Of a stretch of 64,000 nt of DNA, positions 9,086 through 18,429 are shown in pieces. The notes below the pieces were generated by a model. The model had not been told where the DNA came from, ran no database searches, and worked only from the letters and a program-made list of their open reading frames with translations. Source of the DNA: JASJAR01 sp038530285 (GTDB taxonomy: Bacteria; Pseudomonadota; Alphaproteobacteria; Rhodobacterales; Rhodobacteraceae). Where the stretch lies: positions 124,001 through 188,000 of the forward strand of contig JBCBCY010000003.1 of NCBI GenBank assembly GCA_038530285.1, read 5' to 3'. The position numbers and the translations under genes were made by a program. Each line of letters opens with the position of its first letter. Positions within the stretch are counted from its first letter, which is position 1.

Positions 9086-10579
9086 ATGAATACGCGATGG
9101 ACACGACGCGCCGCATTGGCCGGCCTCGCTGCCGGGGCCTTTGGTGCGCGCGAGGCGTTTGCGCTTGATCGTTCGCCGCTGCCGATCCCACGACCCGGCG
9201 GCCCCGCGCCTGCACCGTCGTCCGCGCCTGCCGTCACGGCGCGGTCGGTTTCGGCAAACTTGGTCAAGGCCGCAGGTCTTGGCGGGATCGTCGGCTACGC
9301 GGTCGTGGACGCCGCGACCGGTGCACCGGTGGACGCAGGCGAACGTGATATACCGCTGCCGCCTGCCAGCACGGCCAAAGCGATTACGGCGCTTTATGCG
9401 CTGGACCAGCTTGGTCCGGACTTTCAGTTTGAAACCACGATCATCGCGACGGGGCCCATCACGAACGGTCGGTTGGAGGGTGATCTGGTGCTTGTGGGGT
9501 CGGGCGATCCGCTTCTGGATTCGGATGCTCTGGGTGCGATGGCGGCAGAGTTGAAGGCCGCAGGTCTTGTTGAGGTGAAGGGCCGGTTCTTGATTTATGA
9601 CCGGGTGCTGCCCTGGGTCGAACGCATTGCATTCGAACAACCTGAGACGGCAGGCTACAACCCGACGATCACCGGGCTGAACCTGAATTTCAACCGCGTG
9701 CATTTTGAGTGGAAGCGTGCCAAGCCCGACTACGAGTTTACCCTGCAGGCGCGGGCACGGAATTTTCGCCCGGCCGTGACGGTGTCGACCATGGATATTG
9801 TCGACGACCGGGTGCCGGTGTTCACCTTCCGCCAGGAAGACGGGCGCGACCGTTGGACGGTGGCACGCCATGCGCTGGGCAATGACGGGGCGCGCTGGTT
9901 GCCGGTGCGCCGGCCCGTGGCCTATGCCGGCGAGGCGTTTCAATCGGTCGCCCGCTCACATGGGATCGTGCTGGGGCAGGCCACGCGGACTTTGGCGAAA
10001 CCAGAAGGTCAGCTTCTTGCGAGGCATCGGTCCCAGGCAATGACGGATGTGCTGCGCGGTATGTTGCGCTATTCGACCAATCTTACCGCAGAAGTCGCCG
10101 GGCTGCAGGCAAGTGCATCACGTGGCGATATGCCCGGCTCGCTTCAGGCGTCAGCGGACCGGATGAATGCCTGGGCAGCTGGGCGGTTCGGGGCATCGCG
10201 CACCGCTTTGCTGGACCATTCGGGGCTGGGCTATGGGTCGCGGATGACGGCCGGCGATATGGCCGCGATCCTGACGGGCGCGAACCGGGCCGATGCCTTG
10301 CGCCCCTTGTTGCGCCCTGTGAACCTTGGTCAGGATGACAAAGGGGCGACGGTGCTGGCGAAGACCGGCACCCACAATTTTGTCAGCGCGCTGGCGGGAT
10401 ACGTCGACCGCAAAGACGGACGCCGCCTGGCCTTTGCGATCTTTTGCGCCGATGCGCCGCGCCGCAATGCGGTTCCCATTGCGCAACGCGAACGCCCCAG
10501 CGGGTCACGGAGCTATGCCAACCGGGCCCGGCGGCTTCAAAAGGACCTGCTTCGGCACTGGGCGGTCACGCCGCTTTAG
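9086..10579 (+). CDS. dacB: D-Ala-D-Ala carboxypeptidase/endopeptidase (PBP4, DacB)
   Basis: The product is about 497 residues. It has a twin-arginine-like N-terminus (TRRAALAGLAAGAFG) and all three active-site motifs of the S13 family: STAK near residue 100, STN in the middle and KTGT near residue 430. Class C penicillin-binding proteins trim or cut peptidoglycan cross-links in the periplasm. The ATG at 9086 is chosen because the open frame before it has only a TTG. The gene follows nadD on the same strand. A Tat rather than Sec route is inferred from the RR motif only. Confidence 0.93.
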   Translation: MNTRWTRRAALAGLAAGAFGAREAFALDRSPLPIPRPGGPAPAPSSAPAVTARSVSANLVKAAGLGGIVGYAVVDAATGAPVDAGERDIPLPPASTAKAITALYALDQLGPDFQFETTIIATGPITNGRLEGDLVLVGSGDPLLDSDALGAMAAELKAAGLVEVKGRFLIYDRVLPWVERIAFEQPETAGYNPTITGLNLNFNRVHFEWKRAKPDYEFTLQARARNFRPAVTVSTMDIVDDRVPVFTFRQEDGRDRWTVARHALGNDGARWLPVRRPVAYAGEAFQSVARSHGIVLGQATRTLAKPEGQLLARHRSQAMTDVLRGMLRYSTNLTAEVAGLQASASRGDMPGSLQASADRMNAWAAGRFGASRTALLDHSGLGYGSRMTAGDMAAILTGANRADALRPLLRPVNLGQDDKGATVLAKTGTHNFVSALAGYVDRKDGRRLAFAIFCADAPRRNAVPIAQRERPSGSRSYANRARRLQKDLLRHWAVTPL

Positions 10580-10621
10580 TAGCTTTTCGGCCTTCATCCT
10601 GGCAAAAATGCTCCGGGGGGA

Positions 10622-10694
10622 GGCCCGAAAGGGCCGGGGGGCAGAGCCCCCGCGCGGGCGTCAGCCCGCGCCCCTGGCGGCGCGCGAAGGCGCG
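10622..10694. repeat. Cluster of four GC-rich hairpins between dacB and the TerB-like gene
   Basis: Four perfect hairpins follow one another: GGCCC-GAAA-GGGCC (10622-10635), GGGGGC-AGA-GCCCCC (10637-10651), GCGCGGGC-GTCA-GCCCGCGC (10652-10671) and CGCGC-GAAG-GCGCG (10681-10694). There is no T-tract, so this is not a classical terminator. It sits between two convergent genes, the usual place for intergenic palindromic repeats that protect transcript ends. Confidence 0.75.
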
Positions 10695-10719
10695 GCGCAA
10701 ACCCTACCAAAGACCAGCG

Positions 10720-11169
10720 CTACAGTGTCAAATGCCGTGCGCGCGCGCCGCGCTCGATCGCGGCCGCATGAAGCCGGTCGATGTTGAGCTCATAGCGCAT
10801 CTCTTCCAACAGCCTCAATTCGGCTTCGCGCAGCATCCCATCGGCAGCCGCCACATCGCAGGCCAGCGCATAGGCGGTTTCAAAGAGGTCTTCGGGCAGG
10901 GTCTCGCGGACCTTTTGAAACAGCATATCCAGCCCGTCTTCGCGGGTGAACAAATCGAAGATAAACTCCGACACGCCAGGCAGCCGGTCGACCTGATATT
11001 CGGCAAAGATCGGCAAGTGGTTCACGATCCGCTCGATGGTGACGAGTTCTGAGGTTCGGATCGTTTCATCTGACGCCGAAATCGCGATCATGATCGCAAC
11101 AAGGCTGTCTTGCGGGCTAAGGGGGATGTCTTCGGCGGCCAAGGCGCGTCCTTCCGGGGTTCTGTCCAT
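10720..11169 (-). CDS. TerB-like (tellurite resistance B fold) protein
   Basis: The all-helical product of about 149 residues resembles the TerB family. Acidic helices occur in two related halves (SPQDSLVAIMIAISASD... and LACDVAAADGMLREAE), the metal-binding-like repeats of that family. Its role is not established. In these bacteria it is usually a single housekeeping-like copy rather than part of a tellurite operon. The start at 11169 (MDRTPEG) is preferred over 11223, and no strong ribosome-binding site decides it. It is divergent from lysK. Confidence 0.72.
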   Translation of the reverse strand: MDRTPEGRALAAEDIPLSPQDSLVAIMIAISASDETIRTSELVTIERIVNHLPIFAEYQVDRLPGVSEFIFDLFTREDGLDMLFQKVRETLPEDLFETAYALACDVAAADGMLREAELRLLEEMRYELNIDRLHAAAIERGARARHLTL

Positions 11170-11241
11170 TTGAAAATATTGACGCGAGGGGTCCCCCGCA
11201 ATAGGTAGCGCACTCTTTTGCACCCTGAAGGATCAAACACC

Positions 11242-12816
11242 ATGTCCGCGTTTCGTGACGCCGCCCTGACTTCGAAAGCCTGGCCCTTTGAAGAGGCGCG
11301 CAAGCTTTTGAAACGTGTGGAAAAGCGCGGCAAGGATGAGGTGCTGTTTCAGACCGGTTATGGGCCATCGGGCCTGCCGCATATGGGCACGTTTGGCGAG
11401 GTTGCGCGCACGACGATGGTGCGCCGCGCGTTCGAAGTGATTTCGGATATTCCGACGCGGTTGATCTCGTTCTCGGATGACCTTGATGGGATGCGCAAGG
11501 TGCCAGACACCGTGCCGGACCCTGCGGCCCTTGCCGAACATCTGCAAAAACCGCTGACATCGGTGCCTGACCCGTTTGGTACACATGACAGTTTTGGCGC
11601 CCACAACAATGCAATGCTGCAACGGTTTCTGGATACGTTCGGTTTTGAGTATGAATTTATCTCTGCCACGGAATTCTACGGTTCGGGCCGGTTTGATGAG
11701 ATCTTGATGCGCGCGGCCGAACGCTATGATGACATCATGGCGGTCATGCTGAAAACTCTGGGTGAGGAACGCCGCGAGACCTATTCGATCTTCCTGCCGA
11801 TCCACCCTGAAACGGGCCGGGTGCTATATGTACCGATGAAGCATGTGGACGCTGCCAAGGGCGAGGTCACGTTTGACGACGAGACGGGCCGCGAATGGAC
11901 GCTGCCGGTGACAGGGGGCCACGTTAAATTCCAGTGGAAGCCCGATTTCGGCGCGCGTTGGGCCGCTTTGGATGTGGATTTTGAGATGTTCGGCAAGGAC
12001 CATTCCACCAATGCGCCGATCTACGACCGCATCTGCAATCTGCTTGGTGGCACGGCCCCGGACCATTATGTGTTTGAGCTGTTTTTGGATCAAAACGGCG
12101 AGAAGATCTCCAAGTCAAAGGGCAATGGCCTGTCGATTGACGAATGGCTGACCTACGCGGCCTCGGAAAGCCTGTCATACTACATGTACCAAAAGCCACG
12201 GACGGCCAAACGGCTAAGCTGGGATGTGATCCCCAAGGCTGTGGATGAATATCACCAGCAATTGCGGGCCTATCCGGACCAGGATGAGGCGAAACAGGCG
12301 GCCAATCCGGTGTGGCATATTCATGGGGGGCAGGTGCCAGCCTCGACGCTGGATGTGCCGTTTGCGATGCTTTTGAACCTGGCCGGAGTTTCAGCGGCCG
12401 AAGACACAGACCGGATGTGGGGCTTTATTCAGCGCTATGCGCCCAACGCCACGCCGGACACGCACCCTGATCTGGATCGCGCGGCGGGCTTTGCGGTGCG
12501 CTACTTCAAGGATTTCGTGGCCCCGAACCGGACATTCCGCGCGCCAGATGTCCGTGAGGTCGCGGCTTTGGAAGATCTACAAGACCGCTTGCGTTCCTGG
12601 GATGGGGGCCTTGACGCTGAAGAGTTGCAATCGATGGTCTTTGCGGTGGGCAAGGATCACGGATTTGAACCCCTGCGTGATTGGTTCAAAGCGCTCTATG
12701 AAATCCTGCTTGGGGCCTCGCAAGGGCCGCGCTTTGGCGGGTTCATCGCGCTTTACGGGATCGACGAAACCCTTGCGCTGATTGATGACGGGTTGGCGGG
12801 CAAACTGGCGGCCTGA
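11242..12816 (+). CDS. lysK: Class I lysyl-tRNA synthetase
   Basis: The 524-residue product carries the Rossmann-type class I signature as GPSGLPHMGTF (HIGH-like) near residue 40 and KISKSKG (KMSKS) near residue 290. This is the archaeal-type LysRS that most Alphaproteobacteria use in place of the class II enzyme. It charges tRNA-Lys in the cytosol. The ATG at 11242 follows GAAGGA. It stands alone, with a small secreted protein downstream. Confidence 0.96.
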   Translation: MSAFRDAALTSKAWPFEEARKLLKRVEKRGKDEVLFQTGYGPSGLPHMGTFGEVARTTMVRRAFEVISDIPTRLISFSDDLDGMRKVPDTVPDPAALAEHLQKPLTSVPDPFGTHDSFGAHNNAMLQRFLDTFGFEYEFISATEFYGSGRFDEILMRAAERYDDIMAVMLKTLGEERRETYSIFLPIHPETGRVLYVPMKHVDAAKGEVTFDDETGREWTLPVTGGHVKFQWKPDFGARWAALDVDFEMFGKDHSTNAPIYDRICNLLGGTAPDHYVFELFLDQNGEKISKSKGNGLSIDEWLTYAASESLSYYMYQKPRTAKRLSWDVIPKAVDEYHQQLRAYPDQDEAKQAANPVWHIHGGQVPASTLDVPFAMLLNLAGVSAAEDTDRMWGFIQRYAPNATPDTHPDLDRAAGFAVRYFKDFVAPNRTFRAPDVREVAALEDLQDRLRSWDGGLDAEELQSMVFAVGKDHGFEPLRDWFKALYEILLGASQGPRFGGFIALYGIDETLALIDDGLAGKLAA

Positions 12817-12886
12817 AGCGCGGGCGGCGAAAAAAACCGAACCAATCGGGTGTCTCGGGCGTATGCTTTCCAAAAGGGAGCGCGTG

Positions 12887-13291
12887 ATGAGACATTTTGC
12901 ATTGGTCATCTTGGCGGCGGTTTTGCTTTCGGGACCTGTTGCGGCGGACACCAAAGATGACGTAACTGGCGTGATCCAAAGCCAGATCGAGGCGTTTCAG
13001 GCCGATGATTTTGCCACCGCCTTCACCTTCGCGGCGCCCGGGATCAAGCGGATGTTCGGCTCGCCAGATCGGTTCGGCATGATGGTGCAGCAGGGCTACC
13101 CTATGGTGTGGCGCCCGGGCCGAGTGGACTATCTGGATTTGCGCGAAGGGCCTGCGGGGCCGGTGCAGCGGGTCATGATCACCGATCAAGCGGGACGGAC
13201 GCATCTTCTGGATTATTACATGTCGCCGTCGGACGATGGATGGCAGATTTCCGGCGTGCAGCTTTTGCAGGCGCCCGGCGTCGGGGCGTGA
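12887..13291 (+). CDS. Secreted DUF4864 protein
   Basis: The 134-residue product has a Sec signal peptide (ALVILAAVLLSGPVAA) and a mature domain matching DUF4864, seen in the segment AFQADDFATAFTFAAP followed by GYPMVWRP. The fold resembles SnoaL/NTF2-like small domains, and no function is known. GGGAG is well placed before the ATG at 12887. It follows lysK by 70 bp on the same strand. Confidence 0.82.
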   Translation: MRHFALVILAAVLLSGPVAADTKDDVTGVIQSQIEAFQADDFATAFTFAAPGIKRMFGSPDRFGMMVQQGYPMVWRPGRVDYLDLREGPAGPVQRVMITDQAGRTHLLDYYMSPSDDGWQISGVQLLQAPGVGA

Positions 13292-13450
13292 GACGCGCCT
13301 CTGCGCGCGCTCGGTTAAGCGGGTGTTAACGCCCAAAGCATAGTTCTTTTCGCGATTTGGGGCGCAGCTTGCGTCCTACCCCGAGACCAGGCGACCCGCC
13401 CGGTCTGGGAGGTGCGGGTCACCCAGCATGTGACACGCGAAAGGAACCCC

Positions 13451-15742
13451 ATGAACAAGGCTATCACCGACGGCGTTTTGCTGATGCCCCCCGCATTTTC
13501 GGGCGGATTGACGGTTTGGTCCCGCGAGGACGGAACGCCCGGCTCGGCCACCTATGACGGGGCGGCGGATGCAGCCTTTGTCCCGGCCGATCAGGACTTT
13601 GCAGGCTGTCTGGAAATTCAGAAAACCGAAGCCACTCAACGCCTGCGCTACACCGGCGAAACCACGTTGCTGCCGGGGTGCTACTTACAAATTCGCGCGC
13701 GTGTCAAAGCCATGTCCGGCAACCTGCCCTCTGTTCGGATCGCGGGCTGGGCCGGCGGGGCCGGCGGCGCGGAGGTCACTGGGCTGGTGACGACAGGACC
13801 GTCAGTGCAGTTGTCAAACTACGGTGAGATCGTTGAGGTGACGGCGATTGTCGGGGTTGGCCAGCGCACGGGCGTCGATATGGTCTGGGGGTCGGCGGCG
13901 CTATACGGCCATTTCGGGCTGGACCTGACGGGCACAACTGGTGGTGTCGTGCGCATCGACGACATCGAGATTGAAGACGTCACCGGCGTGTTCCATCGCA
14001 AGATGATGGATTGGGTCGATGTGATCGACTTCGGCGCGGTCGGCGACGGCGTTACTGACAACACGGCCGCGTTTGAAGCCGCGGACACCGCAGCTGCGGG
14101 CCGCGATGTCTTGGTGCCCAGCGGCAACTACTACCTGGCTGAAAACGTCACCTTCGAAAACGCGGTGCGCTTCGAAGGCAACATCACAATGCCGGACGAC
14201 AAACGCCTTGCCTGTATCCGGAACTTCAACCTGCCGACCTATATTGATGCCTTCGGTGATGAAGTTTTGGCGTTCAAAAAGGCGTTCCAAGCGCTCTTGA
14301 ATTTCTCGGACCATGAAAGCCTTGATCTGGGTGGTCGTCGCATTGAGATTGATGGCCCCATTGATATGGCCGCCGCTGTACCCGGCCAAACAACATATGA
14401 AATTCGGCGCGTTATTCGCAACGGCCAATTCAATGTGGTGGCATCCACGAATTGGGATACCGAAGAACATACATCGACGGCGAGCTATTCGTCTGCTGAC
14501 TCGCTTCGGCTGACGAACGTGGCCAATGTTGCCAATATCCCAATCGGGTCGCTGGTTGAAGGCACAGGCGTTGGTCGCGAAGTCTATGTGCGCGACAAGA
14601 ATATAGGCGCCGGCACAATTGATCTCAGTCAACCGCTATACGCAGCACCCGTCAGTCAGACTTATACGTTCAAGCGCTTTCAATATATTCTCGATTTTTC
14701 CGGCTTTGATAAATTGTCCCGGCTTGCATTCACGGATATTGATTTTCAATGTCAGGGTATTGCCAGCGGGGTACTTCTGGCACCAGATGGAAATAATACC
14801 CAATTCCGTGACAGTTATTTCACCAAACCCAAGGATCGTGGTATTTCAAGTCACGGAATTGGCTGTCAGGATCTGCATATTGATCGCTGTCAGTTTATCT
14901 CTGACGAGCAGTCCTTGCCTGCGCCGAACCGCGTTTCGCTGGGCTTCAACATTAATGCGAACGACGCGAAAATCAGAAACAACCGGTTCCAAAGGCTTGG
15001 CACGACCATGGTGTTCAAGGGCAATGGGCACCTTATCGTTGGAAATCACTGGTTCCAGGGCGACAACGAAACAGACGGGCCACGGGTTGCCGGGATCGTC
15101 TTTACAGAGCCAAATGTGAAATCCGTTATCACGGGCAATTACATCGATAATTCATTTATTGAATGGACGAATGAGCATGATGCCAATCCGAATTTCGGAA
15201 CCGAACTCAGCTTTGGTGGTCTGACGATCACCGGCAATATCTTTACGGTAAACGATGCGGCTTCGTGGTTTTCCTGGATTGTCATTAAACCCTATGGAAC
15301 AGGTCACTTCATTCAAGGGCTTAGTGTGATCAGCAATACGTTCAAATCGCTCAACGGAACGACAGACCGGGTGGAACGTATTGACGATAGCATCGCGGAT
15401 CTTGATTTTGGCCGCACACGAAATGTCACCTTTGAAGGAAACACATTCAACAACGTTGGTCAAAATACGATCAATCCGGTGACGTTAGAATTTGACCAAA
15501 CCTCGGCTTCGGTCAATTGGGTGCTAGATGTGTCGAGCTTTCTGCCCTTTGGCGGTTGGGCACGCGAAGTCACGGGATTGGTGTTCGAAAATCCGGTCGA
15601 GAACACATCTTCGCAAACCGTCTTTGCGATGCCCTACGTTACGACCCTGGATGGGGCGAACAATAACTTCGTTCGCCTGACATGGCCCGAAGCGGTGTCG
15701 GGCCGGGTCCATGTGACGGCGCGGGTGGATCGTCCGATTTAA
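13451..15742 (+). CDS. Pectate-lyase-superfamily parallel beta-helix protein (tailspike-like)
   Basis: The product is about 763 residues. The first 200 form a beta-sandwich-like N-terminal region. A glycosyl-hydrolase-28/pectate-lyase-superfamily segment follows near residue 195 (VIDFGAVGDGVTDNTAAFEAA), then many right-handed helix coils with repeated N-x-F turns (IRNNRF, ITGNIF, FEGNTF). Such proteins cut or bind polysaccharide, as in phage tailspikes or EPS-degrading enzymes. No signal peptide is seen. The codons between about 14,600 and 15,500 are visibly AT-richer than the N-terminal third, which suggests a mosaic or acquired origin. AAGGAA precedes the ATG at 13451. Confidence 0.82.
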   Translation: MNKAITDGVLLMPPAFSGGLTVWSREDGTPGSATYDGAADAAFVPADQDFAGCLEIQKTEATQRLRYTGETTLLPGCYLQIRARVKAMSGNLPSVRIAGWAGGAGGAEVTGLVTTGPSVQLSNYGEIVEVTAIVGVGQRTGVDMVWGSAALYGHFGLDLTGTTGGVVRIDDIEIEDVTGVFHRKMMDWVDVIDFGAVGDGVTDNTAAFEAADTAAAGRDVLVPSGNYYLAENVTFENAVRFEGNITMPDDKRLACIRNFNLPTYIDAFGDEVLAFKKAFQALLNFSDHESLDLGGRRIEIDGPIDMAAAVPGQTTYEIRRVIRNGQFNVVASTNWDTEEHTSTASYSSADSLRLTNVANVANIPIGSLVEGTGVGREVYVRDKNIGAGTIDLSQPLYAAPVSQTYTFKRFQYILDFSGFDKLSRLAFTDIDFQCQGIASGVLLAPDGNNTQFRDSYFTKPKDRGISSHGIGCQDLHIDRCQFISDEQSLPAPNRVSLGFNINANDAKIRNNRFQRLGTTMVFKGNGHLIVGNHWFQGDNETDGPRVAGIVFTEPNVKSVITGNYIDNSFIEWTNEHDANPNFGTELSFGGLTITGNIFTVNDAASWFSWIVIKPYGTGHFIQGLSVISNTFKSLNGTTDRVERIDDSIADLDFGRTRNVTFEGNTFNNVGQNTINPVTLEFDQTSASVNWVLDVSSFLPFGGWAREVTGLVFENPVENTSSQTVFAMPYVTTLDGANNNFVRLTWPEAVSGRVHVTARVDRPI

Positions 15743-15778
15743 AACGAACGCGGCGTCGCCCAACTGTGGCGGCGCCCC

Positions 15779-16264
15779 TTATGCAAGATCTGCCGGCGTC
15801 AGACGATAGGCTTTGCCAAATCCGCCATTGAGTGCGATTTCGGTCAGTTCAAACCGCACAAAGTGAAAATCCGCAAAATCGATATAGATCTTCGACTTTG
15901 GCCGGTGCCGCATCCAGTAGTCCCTGATGCGCGTGCCGTCGTCGCTGTCGCGCGTGACGAACGCTGCTCGCGTCGTAAGGCTCATCCGCGCGAAGGTCAA
16001 AGGATCGCCCTTGTCGCCAGGCTCTCCCACCAGAAGCGACGCGTTGGGGTTGGCGCGCAAAGCCCGTGTGTGGGCGGACAAGTCAGAGATCAGTGTGGTG
16101 ATCGCACCGCTGCCAGTTTGGGCCAGCGCGATGCGTGTCACCACAGGCGCGCCGGTCTCCGGATCGAGGACCCCGAGTGCCGCATAGCTTGCCGTGGCAA
16201 GCAGATTGCGCGCCAATTGGCGGGCGTCTTCGTCGGTCGCGCGGATTGGGTCGATCTTGGGCAT
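15779..16264 (-). CDS. Pyridoxamine 5'-phosphate oxidase-like (HugZ-type) flavin-binding protein
   Basis: The 161-residue product has the split-barrel FMN-binding fold (ASYAALGVLDPETGAPVVTR, then NPNASLLVGEPG). The segment FADFHFVRFEL near the C-terminus is typical of the HugZ/heme-utilisation group. The substrate could be heme or a flavin-dependent small molecule, and neither is shown by neighbours. It is divergent from the DUF427 gene and convergent with the beta-helix gene. Confidence 0.8.
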   Translation of the reverse strand: MPKIDPIRATDEDARQLARNLLATASYAALGVLDPETGAPVVTRIALAQTGSGAITTLISDLSAHTRALRANPNASLLVGEPGDKGDPLTFARMSLTTRAAFVTRDSDDGTRIRDYWMRHRPKSKIYIDFADFHFVRFELTEIALNGGFGKAYRLTPADLA

Positions 16265-16326
16265 GGGATGTTATGTGGCGCGATTGGATAGGTTGCGCAA
16301 GAACGCCAGTGTTCTATCTAACGGCA

Positions 16327-16797
16327 ATGGGACATCGAGAAAACGTTCAGGATTATCCGCGCCCGCCTGCGCTTGAGGCGGTTTCATCTGTCTTGCGCGT
16401 GGTCTTTGCCGGACAAGAGATTGCGCAAACGTCTGTAGGGTTCCGTGTGCTCGAAACGCACCATGCCCCGACCTATTATGTCCCGATGTCGGACATAGAC
16501 GCGAGTGCACTTGTGCCGGCCGGCGGCGGGTCGTTTTGTGAATGGAAAGGCCGTGCGGCCTACTTCGACGTCACGGCTGGCGGAGCGTGTGCGCCGCGCG
16601 CGGCCTGGTCTTATCCCAACCCGAGCGACCGGTTTCACGCGATCGCCGATTACGTCGCCTTCTATCCAGCTTTGATGGATTCATGTTTCGTTGGGCAAGA
16701 ACAGGTGCGCCCGCAACCCGGCGGGTTCTACGGTGGTTGGGTGACGTCCAATCTGGACGGTATTGTCAAAGGGGCGCCAGGCACCAACCACTGGTGA
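16327..16797 (+). CDS. DUF427 family protein
   Basis: The 156-residue product matches DUF427: PTYYVPMSDI, CEWKGRAAYFDV near the middle, AAWSYPNPSDRF, and a C-terminal GGWVTSNLDGIVKGAPGT. The function is unknown. The gene is divergent from the HugZ-like gene, and its ATG at 16327 has no strong ribosome-binding site. The open frame continues upstream over the neighbour's 5' end. Confidence 0.85.
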   Translation: MGHRENVQDYPRPPALEAVSSVLRVVFAGQEIAQTSVGFRVLETHHAPTYYVPMSDIDASALVPAGGGSFCEWKGRAAYFDVTAGGACAPRAAWSYPNPSDRFHAIADYVAFYPALMDSCFVGQEQVRPQPGGFYGGWVTSNLDGIVKGAPGTNHW

Positions 16798-16801
16798 ATT
16801 C

Positions 16802-17467
16802 TTAGAATTCCAACCAGGTTCCCAGTCGAAATCCCGTGGCGGTGTCGCCAGACAAATCTACTGTGGCGCCAAGTTGGATCCGCGCCTGGTCCGTAATGCT
16901 TCCAACGATTGAAGATGTCAGCTGCGCGTCGGCATCCACATCAGAGCCCGGCACGCCTGACAGGCTGAATTCGTTGACAAGTGCAATGCGTTCCATCGGC
17001 CGTACAGCAACGGTTGCATCGCCCTGCAATTCCGTTTCGCCGGTGTCTGTTGCGTATCGCGCTTCACCTTCAAGGCTAAGCCAGCCCGCAAGCAAACCCT
17101 CAACATCGCGACCCCAGGCCCCGCCTAGGATCACCAGGGGTTCGGTTTCCCCGCTTTCGGTATGTTGCGCGCCAAGGCCTGCTGACAACGAAACCCGGTC
17201 GCGGGCGCCAGAAGCGGTCAACGGTTGTCGCACAAAGGCGAAGGCGGACCATTCGTTGGTCACCTCGTCAAGGACGGAAGACACCCCGATGCTGAAGGTA
17301 TCGCGCCCGCCACCACTCTCGATAAAGAGCGACGTTTCACCTGCCTCAGGCGTATCCGAGAAGTCTTCGGTAATGGCAATGAACGTACCACTGGTATCGC
17401 GAGGCCAGGGGTTGGCCAGGGCCGGAGCTGAAGACAGCAAAAGGATCAAGGCGGATCGAAGCAGCAT
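16802..17467 (-). CDS. Secreted beta-rich protein, possible outer-membrane barrel
   Basis: The 221-residue product has a signal peptide (ALILLLSSAPALA). The mature part is built of alternating beta-type segments and ends in Phe (LGTWLEF), which is typical of outer-membrane barrels that carry a BAM signal. I recognise no named family. It is convergent with the DUF427 gene. The barrel idea is inference from pattern only. Confidence 0.65.
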   Translation of the reverse strand: MLLRSALILLLSSAPALANPWPRDTSGTFIAITEDFSDTPEAGETSLFIESGGGRDTFSIGVSSVLDEVTNEWSAFAFVRQPLTASGARDRVSLSAGLGAQHTESGETEPLVILGGAWGRDVEGLLAGWLSLEGEARYATDTGETELQGDATVAVRPMERIALVNEFSLSGVPGSDVDADAQLTSSIVGSITDQARIQLGATVDLSGDTATGFRLGTWLEF

Positions 17468-17736
17468 GGTGTCCCACCAATGGCGTCTGGTGTATACTAG
17501 AAACGCGGTATTACTCGTCCGTTAACCCGCTCTCCCTGCTGTTCAAATCTGTCGAAACTTTGGCGTGGCGCGGGGATTCCGTCACAAAGCGGCCATATTG
17601 CCCAAGAGTCTGGGATTGTTGCTGAAATGCTCCGCTTCGGGCAACCGGCCGTGTGCCCGACGCCGTTGCGGTTCTGACCTGCCGTTCTGGCAGGCCGGAG
17701 CCGCATCTAGGTCCCATGACGGGTGTGTTTGTGGGA

Positions 17737-18429
17737 TCAGGCGACCGACAAGACCTTGCGCGACCCGTCAAGCGCGTAGCCTTGACCGGTGACGGTGCGC
17801 AGCTGTTTGGGGTCCGCCCCGGCCGTGCGCAGCTTCTTGCGGATGCGCGTGGTGTGCACGTCCAGGATTTTTGGGTCGGGGCCGTCTTCGAGACCATAAA
17901 GGTGGGTCATGATATTGTCGCGTGAGACCACCGATTTGCGGTGCAGGGTCAGATGTTCGAGGATTTCGTACTCCGCCGGGGTCAGGGCAACCGGGACATC
18001 ACCCACAGCCACGCGGCGGCGATCGAAATCGACGATGATGTTGTCAAGCGTTGCCAACGGCATGGTGTATCCGGCGGTGCGGCGCGCTGCAGCACGGACC
18101 CGTGCGGCCAGCTCTTCGGGCGTGGGCTCAGCCGTTTCAACGTAATCGGCACCCGCCTGATAAAGCTCTTTTTGCAGGGCACGGTCGGCCCCTTTTGCCA
18201 GCGCCAGGATTGGCAGGTTCGGCCGGAAAACCCGGATTGACCGGATCGCACGCGCGGTGGTGATGTCGCCAAGATCGGCGTCAATCACGACGGCGTCCTG
18301 CACGGCGTCACGCACAAACAGCACCAGGCTTTCGCCATCAAAGGCGCGGGTTACCAGAAAGCCCTGGGCGTTCAGGTCACGGGCTGCCGTCATGGAAGCC
18401 CAGGTTGTTTCAGAGATCAGTACACGCAT
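17737..18429 (-). CDS. CtrA/OmpR-family regulator with degenerate receiver
   Basis: The 230-residue product has an N-terminal receiver-like domain (1-115) and a C-terminal winged-helix DNA-binding domain (about 130-222: ALTPAEYEILEHL, KILDVHTTRIRKKL, VTGQGYAL), closest in style to CtrA. The receiver keeps an Asp at the phosphorylation position (VVIDADLGD). It lacks the usual acidic pair (SETT instead of EDD), the Thr/Ser switch (ALAKG) and the conserved Lys (VETAEP). It is therefore probably not controlled by ordinary phosphorylation. No kinase is adjacent. Three TTAAC half-sites lie in the 190 bp upstream. Confidence 0.85.
   Translation of the reverse strand: MRVLISETTWASMTAARDLNAQGFLVTRAFDGESLVLFVRDAVQDAVVIDADLGDITTARAIRSIRVFRPNLPILALAKGADRALQKELYQAGADYVETAEPTPEELAARVRAAARRTAGYTMPLATLDNIIVDFDRRRVAVGDVPVALTPAEYEILEHLTLHRKSVVSRDNIMTHLYGLEDGPDPKILDVHTTRIRKKLRTAGADPKQLRTVTGQGYALDGSRKVLSVA

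Noticed and set aside
8837..9943. 368-residue open frame antisense to dacB
   Set aside because: Arg/His-rich low-quality translation. The plus-strand dacB carries all three active-site motifs.
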